Assembly: GCA_002179805.1 (NCBI GenBank) | Contig: NAVB01000737.1 | Location: 1 to 20,986 of the forward strand | Direction: 5' to 3' | DNA: 20,986 nt | DNA from: Acanthamoeba lenticulata | Lineage: Eukaryota > Discosea > Longamoebia > Acanthamoebidae | Shown: piece after piece, positions 10,314 through 19,773 of the stretch | Position numbering within the stretch: position 1 is the stretch's first letter | Layout: the number at the start of each line of letters is the position of its first letter | Made by a program: the position numbers and the translations under genes | Notes under the pieces: generated by a model | What the model was told of the DNA's origin: nothing | The model's database searches: none | The model's input: only the letters and a program-made list of their open reading frames with translations

Positions 10314-10411
10314 GGCAATACGATGAAGTGTGCCTTACTAAAAATACAGGAAAAAGGCGCAACAAAAATAAATAAAAAGAGAAACAGTTCAAAAGGCGGC
10401 AAAAAGCTCAC
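10314..10411. promoter_or_regulatory. 98-bp bidirectional upstream region (RRM gene / ATP23)
   Basis: Only 98 bases separate the start codons of the RRM gene (-) and ATP23 (+). Both 5' UTRs and core promoters must fit or overlap here, unless either gene has an undetected non-coding upstream exon. The middle is A-rich on the plus strand (about 10352-10390, AAAAATAAATAAAAAGAGAAA-like). No TATA box is obvious for either direction. Confidence 0.5.
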
Positions 10412-11350
10412 ATGTGTGCAGCACCAACGCCAGGGATCGTGGAGCCAGAGGTGAACCGCTGCCCTCTTGCAGAAGAGGAGGGCATGCCGTTCCGAACCTG
10501 CCAGGAGATCTTGCGAACGCTGCTACGCAGCCCCCAGCTTGCCCCGCTCCTGCGACCACTCCATCGCAAGATGCACGTAGACGATGCACTCTACAAAGCA
10601 AAGATGAACCATGGTTCCTTCCTCTAATCACGCAGCTTGCAGGCCTCAGATGAGCTTCTCCTGCATGCGATGCGACACAAGTGACGAGGGCTATCGATCA
10701 TACTTCCAGATGGGCTCGGTACAGTAACCTCCTCGCACAGGCGTGGCTCCCCTCCCTTCAGACTGCAGCTCATGTAAACTACTGCAGCCACCAAAGATCA
10801 GGCTGTGCTGCAACAAGCTGTCCACAGCGCAGGAGATCGAGGAGGCCCTCGCCCACGAGCTCATTCACGCCTACGATGTACGTCGTTCAACATCTCCAGC
10901 GGCCACCACCTCTTGCTCGATGCTCAACCACGCGCTGTCGTGTTGTTGTTGTTGTGACGTGATGGGCATCGCCAGTATGGGGTGCGAGGGGTGGACATGA
11001 GGTCGCACGAGGAGCTGGCCTGTAGCGAGGTCCGAGCCGCGGCCTTTGCCGAGTGCCGCAACAAGCCAGGCTACTTCTGGGAGTACTTCAAGAAGGCATG
11101 CGTCCGCGGCACAGCCGTCCGATCTACCCAGGTTCATCTTCCTCATCTACTTCCCTCCGATCTGCACCCTTCACTTCAAAAAAGTCTAACCCAGACTTGA
11201 TGTGCCGTGCACGTGTGTGCGCAGATGAACCATGAGAAGGCGGAGGAGCTCGTCGCACGAGTCTTTGACAAATGCTACAACGACCGCAGGCCCTTTGCGG
11301 ATGAATCGTCCACACAAGGCGCTGATAAGGAGGTGAGATCAGCTGCATAA
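10412..11350 (+). CDS. ATP23: mitochondrial inner-membrane metalloprotease ATP23
   Basis: There are five exons: 10412-10576, 10650-10718, 10788-10877, 10976-11131 and 11225-11350, all phase 0, giving 201 aa. The HExxH zinc site is at residues 101-105 within EALAHELIHAYD. It is preceded by KIRLCCNK and followed by HEELACSEVRAA and KKACVRGTAV, an order typical of the Atp23/M76 family (human homologue XRCC6BP1). The segment FSCMRCD (about 58-64) matches the conserved Cys pair before the catalytic core. Yeast Atp23 acts in the intermembrane space, where it processes the Atp6 precursor and helps F1Fo ATP synthase assembly. No classic presequence is visible, as expected for a Cys-rich intermembrane-space protein. 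Two points are uncertain: the exon 3 acceptor could be nine bases downstream, and GAG|GTGAGA near the end could be a donor to a further exon. Confidence 0.9.
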
Positions 11351-11626
11351 CCACTGCGCCACATTGGAAAGGAAGGAGTTCCTCCCTTCTTGAGTACAAA
11401 CAACATACCTTCATTCCTCACCATTTATTTTTTAAACCATTAAAAATAGAAAAAGAAAAAGAGCGTAAAAAGAAACGCTCCTTTTTTCGGCGAGATATCG
11501 CCAATGGCTCTCGTGCTTGTGCTTGCCCAACAGCAAGCGCACACGTTGACGAAACGGACGTTTGTTGCCAAAGCCAGAACCAGCAGCAAAAAGGGCCAGA
11601 CCAACACAAGAACTGAAACCGCTATC

Positions 11627-12318
11627 ATGACCACTGCCGCGCACTTGACAATCGACCAGGACTTTGGATGGGTCCTTCTCGCCGCTGTGGCGATGGTGTT
11701 CCAAATGTGGACCGAGGCCATCCCTGTGGGCTCTCTGCGCCGCAAGCTCTTCACTCGGGCGTTCTACAAGCAGAACTTCCCCAACCTCGACGCCACCAAG
11801 CTCTCCGGTGAGGGCTACCCCGATATGGGCTCTGGCTTCTACGCCTCCAAGCTTTCGCACAGCGACTGGCTGGCCTTTAACAACGCGCAGCGTGTGCACT
11901 ACAACTACCTGGAGGGCATTGCCCTTGTACTCGTTGCTGAGGTACCTCCTTCATCGCAGTGTTTCAGCACTCAGATCAAGCGATTAATCGCACTCCAACC
12001 ACCAGGTCGTGGCCGGGCTCTTCTTCGCGCGCTATGCGGCCCTGTTGGGCTTGGTCTACATCGTAGGCCGCTTCTTCTACGGCCTTGGCTACCGCTCTGC
12101 TGGTTCGTGTTCTGCTTCCTGGAAACTGCAGAAGCCACTTATTTATTTATTTATTAATCGATAATTTTTGACGCTTCTCTTGTGCAGGCGCGAGCGGCCG
12201 TCTGGCGGGCGTGATCCTCGTGGACCTGGCCCTCCTGGCCTTGCTGGCGCTGGCCTCCTATGGCGCCTTCAACTTTGCCGGAGGCGTTCCTGGCCTCTTC
12301 CGCCTCTTTGGCTTGTAA
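11627..12318 (+). CDS. MAPEG-family membrane protein (microsomal GST / FLAP-like)
   Basis: There are three exons: 11627-11941, 12006-12102 and 12188-12318, in phases 0 and 1, giving 180 aa. Four hydrophobic segments fit the MAPEG fold: WVLLAAVAMVFQMW (N-terminal), LEGIALVLVAEVVAGLFFA, ALLGLVYIVGRFFYGLGY and VILVDLALLALLALASYGAF. Between TM1 and TM2 is a soluble stretch ending FNNAQRVHYNYLEG, which matches the conserved Asn/Gln-Arg-x-His-x-Asn-x-Glu region of microsomal glutathione transferases. The segment VGRFFYGLGYRSA corresponds to the Gly-Arg-x-x-Tyr motif of MGST3 and LTC4 synthase. Family members conjugate glutathione or reduce lipid peroxides in ER or outer mitochondrial membranes. I used the Met at 11627 (MTTAAHLTID); an in-frame Met at 11504 would add 41 polar, Lys-rich residues of less typical character. 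The substrate cannot be deduced. Confidence 0.87.
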
Positions 12319-12370
12319 AGCTCACATAAAATACATTATTACTTTTTTGGTTTAAATTAAAGGCACCATT

Positions 12371-12406
12371 TTATTATTACTTGACTTTTTGGTCAAGTAA
12401 TAATAA
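12371..12406. terminator. perfect 15-bp inverted repeat between convergent genes
   Basis: The left arm TTATTATTACTTGAC (12371-12385) and right arm GTCAAGTAATAATAA (12392-12406) are exact reverse complements around loop TTTTTG. It sits in the 132-bp gap between the MAPEG stop (+) and the ABC transporter stop (-), so both 3' UTRs could contain it. It may act as a 3'-end or transcript-stability hairpin, or be a remnant of a small palindromic insertion. The structure is seen in the sequence; the function is not. Confidence 0.55.
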
Positions 12407-12450
12407 TACGTAACAAAAATCAAAAAAAGGGCATCATCATACTTCATGAC

Positions 12451-15400
12451 CTACTCTTGCTGGAGGGCGATCGAGTCCTCGCCGAGGAGCGTGCAGAGCT
12501 CGCGCAGGCGCTTGTGCATGGCGGGCATGCCCTGGAGCTGCGCCTCGAGCCGCGTCTTCTCCTCGCGGAGGCCCACGCGGGCCGACGCGTTGAGCGGCAC
12601 GAACTGCCAGCCGCCCTCGCCATCGAACTGGAGCAGGTAGTTGTGGTATTGCCACAGCGACGGCCGGTGCGTCACCGTCAGCAGCGTGATCCCTGTTCCG
12701 GTCAACAACAAACAACAACAACAACGTCGTCAATATCAACATGATGACGAAGATGAAGAAGGTGATGCAAATGGTTGGAGGAGGCGGTACCGAGCTCTTG
12801 GGCGTGGCAGTACATCTTGCCCTCGACGTCGACGCTCACGGCCGACGTGCACTCGTCGAGGATGGCGTACTTGGGCCGGTGGTAGAACAGGCGGGCCATG
12901 GCCACGCGCTGCTTCTCGCCGCCCGACAGGACGTCCTTCCAGTCGCTCACCGCGTCCCAGCCGCCCTCGCGCACGACCACCTTGGTCAGGTTCACCCACT
13001 CCATGATGTCGTCCAGGTCCTGCACAATAATAAAATAAAAAATCAATTCATAACAATCCTTGTTTAAAATTATCAATGGAAAAGAATGTGTGGAATGGGA
13101 ACCTTGTCGGTGACGTTGGCGGCGTGCATGTCCTCAGCGGTGTGTGGGTAGATGACCTGATCTCGCAGGGAGCCGATGGTCAAGTAGGGCCGCTGCGGAA
13201 TGTAAAACATGTCCGAGATGTTGGGCTTCACCACCGACCCGCGGTAGACCGGCCACAGTCCTCCCTGTTCCAAACAAATCAGTCATGAATAATCAAATTC
13301 GTCCTAAATAAATGAATAAAAACGTAGTAAATTCAGAAATCGATTATTTATTCAATAAATAAATAAAAATAAAAATAAGATAAGGAAGGAGCAACGTACA
13401 AGAATGCGGAAGAGGGAGGACTTGCCGCAGCCGTTGGGACCCGTGATGAGCAGGTGGCGGCCGGGCTGGACCTCGAACGAGAGACTCTCCACGAGCACGT
13501 CACCGTTGGGCGACACGATCGGCACCTGGTGATGGTCATGTGTGAGTCTTCACCTGCGAATGTGGTTAACGCAGTGAAATGCAGTTCACGCGAACCTTGT
13601 CAAACTGGATGTAGTCGCGCTCGACCACGATGCCCTGCGGGTTGCTCAGGTCCAGCGGCTCAGCCGGCTGCATGCGTGCGTGCGTGCGCGGTTCAGTGAT
13701 GACGTCCACACAAGAAGGTCCATGGCTTCCCTAGAGTTGTACCCCGTTGTCGTGGCGCCGGGCGACAGACTTCTCGCGGTTCCCGACCTCAGCTTCGGCC
13801 TCGTCATCGTCGTCACCATCGTCATCGCTGTCTTGGCCGTCCGGCCGCTTCTTCTTCTTCTTGCCGTCATCCGAGTCGTCGGCTGCGCTGATCATCGTCT
13901 TCACAAACTTGCCCTTGTGCATGTCGTCGAACACGTCCTGTGCGCGCGTGCGAGGCGGGATCAGGTCATGAGCCCAGACCTTGAGGAGCGGGACGGGACG
14001 GAGCAAGCGTACGAGCATGTCAGTGACGCGGGTGACGTAGCCGTCGAGCTCGTTGATCTGCTTCTGTGCGAGCATGATGCGCTCGGCAGCGTCAGCACTG
14101 TCGAGCAGCAGCTTGCGCGCCATGATGTAGTTCTGCGTGCGGTCGCCCACCGACGTGATAGCCTCAGTTCCCGTGGCTGGACCAACCACCATTCCGGATA
14201 AGCTCATGCCTCACATTCCTCAAAAAAATAGAATTATAAAAATATATATAAATAAATAAACCAAGCAAAAGTTGTAGCAGAACCTTTGGCGGCCTTTTGC
14301 TGCTTGTAGTCGGCGAGGAAGGTGGGGAAGGCGATGATGTTCATGCCGATGGCGCTCCACACGTACTTCATGAGGAAGCCCTCGAGCATGGTGTAGAAGA
14401 CGCGCTGCTGGAAGAGGAGGCTCATGTGCTTGACCAACGCGTAGTAGCTGCGCGTGATGACCCCGTGCTCGATCTTGTGGCCGCGGTAGAAGGCAATCTC
14501 CTCGGCGTTGGTGATCAGCCGACTGTGCACGAAGCGCAGCTGCCCCTCCAGCGCTGGTGGCGTGTAGCGCGATCAACACGCAGAATGTCAGAAATGCATT
14601 CAGGAAAAGACCATGCATAGTTCAAATGTTTCGAAACATGTACCGGCCTGCTTGGCGACGAGGGCGCCAAAGGGTGGCGACATGCGGCGGAGCAGCTTGC
14701 TGGTGACCCACACGCAGAGGACGCCGCCGATGAAGGGCGGCACGCCGCTCAGGAAGCCCGCTTGGCGCGTGATGAGGATCCACAGCTGAATGACCATGAG
14801 CACGACGTCGAACATGGGCTTGGAGAGCTGCGAGTAGAGCGAGGCGAGGTTCGAGCAGAACTTGGAGACGTCCTCGGTGAGGCACTGGTCGGCGTTGGCC
14901 AGGCGGCTGTCCAGGTTGCCCACGCGGTAGTAGGTCTCCGACTCCATGTACTTCTTGTAGAGGTGGTCCGACATGCGCGTGCGGAACGCGATGGCCAGCT
15001 TGTCCTCCAAATATCTGGAGAGTTGTTCAAACATTTGTATAGTTTTATAATTGATTTCGAATAATGAATAATGGTGAATAATATTTAAAAGCACAAACAT
15101 ACACGCAAAATGGTCAACTCTTGTTTCATGAATATGTAATATAAGCAAAATTATTAATAAAAATTAAATATGGAATGGCCACAAGGTGGGTGGTCGAGAA
15201 GAGGAAGGAGCGGCGTACTTGATCATGGAGTTGGTGTAAACGGCAGGCACGGAGAGGGCGAGCCACTTGGCCAAGAGCCAGGCAAAGGTCAGCGGCGAGC
15301 GGCCCACGATGGACTTGACGATTTGGCCTTTTGCATCGTCGTGCCAGCAGCAGCAGAAGGGATGGAGGAGTGAGCATTTCTAACGAGTGGAAGAAGGTAT

Positions 15401-15898
15401 GTGCATGGGGTGGTCTACCATCGATGTAGGCGACGTAGATGCTGAGCAGGGTGCGGGTGAAGAGGAAGAACGTGTGCATGCCCAGGATGCCCGCCTCCTT
15501 GCTGTAGATGGAGGGCAGCACAATGCGAAGCAAACGCCCAAGGCGCTCGTAGAACTTTTGGCGATTGAACTGGGGCTTAGCCTTCGCCGTCAGACTTCCG
15601 TGCATGGCTTGCTGTAGGCCAGTCGCGAGTCATGAAGATGAAACAAGCACTCAAGTAGCACAATTACAAAAGAAGTAAAATGCAAAAACAAATGTCGAGG
15701 AAGACTGCAAACCTCCAGGAGGTCTTGGGCCTTGCTTCGGTGCTCCTCGGCCTCCATTTGGTTGAATTGCTTCTTGGTGAGGTAGACACCGGCCCCAACC
15801 GAGGCAAGAATGCCCAGCCCCGACACTAAATGCCTCTTGGTGACATTTTCTCGAAGGAGACGAGCCAAGGCTTCAATTGAAATCGGCGTGGAGCTCAT
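12451..15898 (-). CDS. ABCD-family (peroxisomal ALDP/PMP70-type) ABC half transporter
   Basis: There are twelve exons: 15898-15713, 15611-15419, 15327-15219, 15014-14644, 14553-14284, 14209-14013, 13937-13743, 13667-13596, 13525-13400, 13264-13103, 13019-12791 and 12692-12451. All phases close, giving 783 aa. The membrane half carries [13 protein letters not shown] (EAA-like motif, about 301-313) and [18 protein letters not shown], both close to ALDP. The ATPase half has Walker [10 protein letters not shown] (560-568), [19 protein letters not shown], signature LSGGEKQR (658-665), Walker B YAILDE (678-683) and H-loop THRP, then [14 protein letters not shown] half transporters dimerise in peroxisomal membranes and import very-long-chain or branched acyl-CoA. 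An acidic/Lys-rich insert (about 460-500, [20 protein letters not shown]) lies between the two halves, where ALDP is shorter. Targeting is inferred from the family. The 75-nt intron 6 (14012-13938) is stop-free and a multiple of three. Confidence 0.93.
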
Positions 15899-16353
15899 CT
15901 GTGCGATTAACGGGTCGCCATAAATGCGAAAATGAATTAACATTGCGATTAATTCAAAGTGAAAGGCGTCCGACCAAGACTTACCGCAAGGCCGCGTGAT
16001 CTCACTTCGCCTTGGCTCGCGATGCTGGCGGCGGCGGGGAAGTGAAACACCACACGAGGCTTGCCCGGGAGTTTCTTTTTGTTTTCTATTTTCCAAATAG
16101 AAGCAATAGTTCTGGGATGAGCTTAGTTTGCAGCGTTTCGTGACTTTGTTCTGGACGTAGTCAAGCTACAGACAACAGCGCGGCAGCAAGTGCCAGCAAT
16201 GAAGACCAGCAGCAAACACAGCCTTGCAGGAGGAAGTGGTGGCTTGCGGTCGCCACCATCCCCCCCTCTCCTCCCCTTCTCTAGTTAAGCAATTGCGGGT
16301 ACCAGCTCTGACAGTGGTCAAGCTTTTACACTTCAACTCATTGTTCCTCATTT
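15899..16353. promoter_or_regulatory. upstream region of the ABCD transporter gene
   Basis: These 455 bases precede the minus-strand transporter start and end where kinase homology begins on the plus strand. An open frame runs upstream of the chosen Met but is Ile/His/Arg-rich and unlike the family, so it is probably 5' UTR. A polypyrimidine run (about 16259-16284) is present. No gene is recognised. Confidence 0.4.
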
Positions 16354-16514
16354 CCGCTCGTCATGAACTTTGAGCAGCCATCACCAAGTTCATGCCCGGC
16401 AGCGACCTCTTTTGCTCCCTGAGTGCGGGTGAGGCGCCAGAGATCACCTCGGGCCTGGCCTTTCCGCACGAGCAGGGCGTCATGCATCGCGACCGCAAGA
16501 GCCCCACCGTCCTG
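16354..16514 (+). pseudogene. degraded kinase-domain fragment (relic of the downstream TKL kinase)
   Basis: Homology to exon 3 of the intact kinase starts near 16354 (TTCCGCTCGTCATGAACTTTG against TACCGCTCGTGATGACCTTTG) and runs to the exon end at 16514. Recognisable residues are FMPGSDLF, ITSGLAF, HEQGVMHRD and KSP. A deletion near 16376 removes about a dozen bases that encode QPCVV in the intact copy. A second deletion removes most of the helix before the catalytic loop (RPSPAEALRIARG). The catalytic loop reads HRDRKSPTV instead of HRDLKSPNV, so the metal-binding Asn is lost. No N-lobe, DFG segment or Sel1 repeats accompany it. It reads as a decayed partial duplicate. Confidence 0.8.
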
Positions 16515-16674
16515 GTTCGTTTTTTCCCGCCCCACATTTCCTCTTCTCTTTTTTCTTTCGGCCGAAGAAAGAAAGAGAGGCGGAAAACACCTGCTTTTTT
16601 TTTTTTTGGTTTATTATTGTGCCGGGCATTCAAAGAGGAGAACGCTGAGAACAGCGGGCAAGTGACCGCCACGG

Positions 16675-19600
16675 ATGGATACACAACTGCAGCAGCAGGA
16701 GGAAAATGAAGCCTTGCGGCGCCAACTGGCAGAAATGGAACTTGAACTCAAACGAAGGTTGGTTTCACCCTTCCCCTCTCCACTCCCGGCACAGTCTTCT
16801 TTCTCCTCAAGAAGCCCCACTCGCTTTTAATCGTTTCATCCAAATGGATTTCTTCAGCCTGGTTCTTCATTTATTTTTTTTTTTCACAATTTTGGGGTTT
16901 TGGTAACTTAATTAAAACCAGGCTGGGCTTTCCCGAGTACCCGGGCGTGGCCATTGAGGGCTTTCTCACGCGCTCAGGCCAGGCCACGCTCTACCGTGGC
17001 CGTTTCCGCGGCAAGGCCGTCGCCGTCAAGGTCTTCCACACCTCTGATCCTGCTCCTACTCCTGGCGGTGATGGTAAGGTGATGGCGGCAGCAGCAGCAT
17101 CGTGGAGCGAGTACCACGAGGAAATCTCACACCTCCTGTACGATGCCATTCACCTTTGGTTGGTCTCTTGATGACGGTCGCCCGAATTTAACTGCCTGGT
17201 ACAGGAGGGTGAGGGCGCACCCGAGCGTGGTACCGCTCGTGATGACCTTTGAGCGGCCGCAGCCGTGCGTGGTCACCGAGTTCATGCCCGGCGGCGACCT
17301 CTTCCACTTCCTCCGTGACAATGGACGTCCTAGTCCTGCTGAGGCCTTGCGCATCGCGCGAGGGATCGCCTCGGGCCTGGCTTTTCTGCACGAGCAGGGC
17401 ATTATGCATCGCGACCTCAAGAGTCCCAATGTCCTCGTGCGTCCCTCTGCCCGAGTTCATTTTATTTTTCAATGCCATCTGTGTTTTATATTTTGTTTTT
17501 ATATATTAAATATGTTGCATATTTTGGAATGCTGAATATTTTATATTTTCTATTTATTCCACTGTTGCGCAGCTGAGGGCGGACAAGGAGCCCGTGCTGG
17601 CCGACTTTGGGTGCGCGCGGTGGAGCATCAACACGCGCACGCTCATGTCGCGCACCGTCGGCACGTGGCTGTGGCTCGCGCCCGAGCTCATGCGCGCCTT
17701 CACCGGAAACGCGGTGGCGACGCAGCACAGCAGTGCCAAGGCCGACGTGTACGCGTTTGGCATCATCGTGTGGGAGCTCCTGTCGGGCCTCGTGCCCTTT
17801 GCCGCCATGAACGCCGAGCAGCTGGTGCAGCACGTGGTCAGCGGCGGGCGGCTGCCCGTGTCGGCCGAGTGGGCCAAGGCTGGCGAATCGGCGGTGCTGG
17901 TGGGCGTGATGGAGCAGTGCTGGCACCAGGAGCCCGCCCAGCGGCCCACCATGGCCCAGGTCGTGTGCGCTTTGGGACGTCCTCCTGTTGCGGCATCTCC
18001 TGCCTCTACCACTGGCGGGTTGTCATGCCTCGATGCGGAGGCCCTCTTCTATGCAGGCCTGGGCTACATGACCGCCGTCACCAATACAAAGGAGGGGGAG
18101 GACGCTCAAGGCAAGGACCACGAGGACCTCGAAGTGGCGCGCAAGGAGACGCGCGCGGCGGAACTGTTTGGCCAAGCTGCGCTGGCCGGCCACGCGGGAG
18201 CCCAGGAGCAACTGCGCAAGCAGGTCCAAGCAGGCAAGTGGGCCAATGCGAAGTGGCTGCATGAGGCCGCAGAGCTCGGCGGTCACGCTTTTGCGCAGCA
18301 CCTGCTCGGCTATTTGTATGTAAAGGGTGATGGAGGGCTGGCCCAGAGCGACGAGCACGCCGAGGAGTGGTGGCGTAAGGCCGCCCTCCAGGGCCATGCT
18401 CCTGCGCAGTGCAACCTGGGCGTGTTCTACCAGACTGGGCGCGGAGGGCTGGCCCAGAGTGACGAGCACGCCGAGGAGTGGTTCCGCAAGGCCGCCCTCC
18501 AGGGCCATCCTCGTGCTCAGTCTGCCTGGGCGAGTTCCACCAAGAGGGGAGCGGAGGGCTGGTCAAGAGCGACGAGCTCGCCGAGGAGTGGTACCGCAAG
18601 GCCGCCCTCCAGGGCCATCCTGATGCGCAGTTCAACCTGGGCGTGTTCTACTTGGCTGGGCGCGGAGGACTGGCCCAGAGCGACGAGCACGCCGAGGAGT
18701 GGTTCCGCACGGCCGCCCTCCAGGGCCATCCTGATGCTCAGCGCAGCCTGGGCCTGTTCTACTTGGTTGGGTGCGGAGGGCTGGCCAAGAGCGACGAACA
18801 CGCCGAAGAGTGGTTCCGCAAGGCCGCCCTCCAGGGCCATCCTGATGCTCAGTTCAACCTGGGCGCGTTCTACTCGACCGGGCGCGGAGGGCTGGCCCAG
18901 AGCGATGAGCACGCCGAAGAGTGGTTCTGCAAGGCCGCCCTCCAGGGCCATCCTGATGCTCAATTCAACCTGGGCCTGTTCTACTTGGCTGGACGTGGAG
19001 GGCTGGCCCAGAGCGACGAGGACGCCGAGGAGTGGTTCCGCAAGGCCGCCCTCCAGGGCCATGCTCCTGCTCAGTTCAACCTGGGCGTGTTCTACTTGTC
19101 TGGGTGCGGAGGGCTGGCCAAGAGCGATGAGCACGCCAAGGAGTGGTTCTGCAAGGCCGCCCTCCAGGGCCATCCTGATGCGCAGTTCAACCTGGGCCTG
19201 TTCTACTTGGCTGGGCGCGGAGGGCTGGCCCAGAGCGACGAGCACGCCGAAGAGTGGTACCGCAAGGCCGCCCTCCAGGGCCATCCTGATGCTCAGTGCT
19301 TCCTGGGCGTGTTCTACGAAGAGGGGCGCGGAGGGCTAGCCAAGAGCGACGAGCATGCCGAGGAGTGGTACTGCAAGGCCGCCCTCCAGGGCTGTGCGCC
19401 TGCCCAGAGCAACCTGGGCGTGTTCTACTTGGCTGGGCGCGGAGAGTTTGCTCAGAGCGACGAGCATGCCAAGGAGTGGTTCCACAAGGCCGCCCTCCAG
19501 GGTTTTGCTCGTGCTCAGTTCAACCTGGGCGTGTTCTACTCAACTGGGCGCGGAGGGCTGGCCAAGAGCGACGAGCGCGCCGAGGAGTGGTTCCGCAAGG

Positions 19601-19773
19601 CCGCCCTCCAGGACCATCCTGATGCTCAGTACTGCCTGGGCCTGTTCTACCAGCAAGGTCGGGGTGGACTGGCGCGAGACCTGCCACAAGCGCAAAAGTG
19701 GTTTGCCAAGGCTGCAGCTCAGGGTCACGCCAGAGCATGCATTGCTCTGCCTGTTCACGACTCATCATCCTGA
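16675..19773 (+). CDS. TKL-type protein kinase with C-terminal Sel1-repeat array (contains a frameshift)
   Basis: The exons are 16675-16757, 16922-17137, 17205-17436 and 17573-19773. Exon 1 encodes a short coiled coil (QQQEENEALRRQLAEMELEL). The kinase domain (about 28-310) has a weak Gly loop (TRSGQATLYRG), VAVKVF (K64), EYHEEI (helix C), HRDLKSPNV (D170, N175), ADFGCAR (D188), GTWLWLAPE, FGIIVWELLSG and RPTMAQV. All catalytic residues are present, so it should be active, probably as a Ser/Thr kinase of the TKL group. From about residue 335 a linker and Sel1-type repeats follow; Sel1/TPR-like solenoids bind protein partners. The frame breaks near 18521, where one repeat is 110 rather than 111 nt. 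Adding one base gives about 910 aa ending at 19773. As written, the first frame runs on to 19339 with unrelated Trp/Ser/Arg-rich sequence. This is a real frameshift or a base-call error. Confidence 0.85.
18257..19773 (+). repeat. tandem array of 37-residue (111-nt) Sel1-like repeats
   Basis: About 13 full units and a partial last one follow the kinase domain. The consensus begins FRKAALQGHPDAQFNLG and continues VFYLAGRGGLAQSDEHAEEW. The AAG (or cognate) codon of the KAALQ motif recurs at 18377, 18488, 18598, 18709, 18820, 18931, 19042, 19153, 19264, 19375, 19486, 19597 and 19708. Spacing is exactly 111 nt everywhere except 110 nt between 18488 and 18598. Units differ mainly at four or five positions (F/Y, R/C/H, HPD/HAP, V/L, R/C). 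The alanines, LG and FY match the Sel1 consensus. The first unit (LHEAAELGGHAFAQ) and the last (RDLPQAQKW, AAAQGHARA) are the most diverged, as capping units often are. Confidence 0.92.

Noticed and set aside
11504..11626. Upstream in-frame Met extending the MAPEG protein by 41 residues
   Set aside because: The added stretch is Gln/Lys/Thr-rich and unlike the family, whose members start shortly before the first membrane helix. The Met at 11627 fits better, though the extension cannot be fully excluded.
18517..19284. 255-codon minus-strand open frame through the Sel1 array
   Set aside because: It is periodic only because it is antisense to the 111-nt repeats. The sense frame matches Sel1 and continues the kinase exon.
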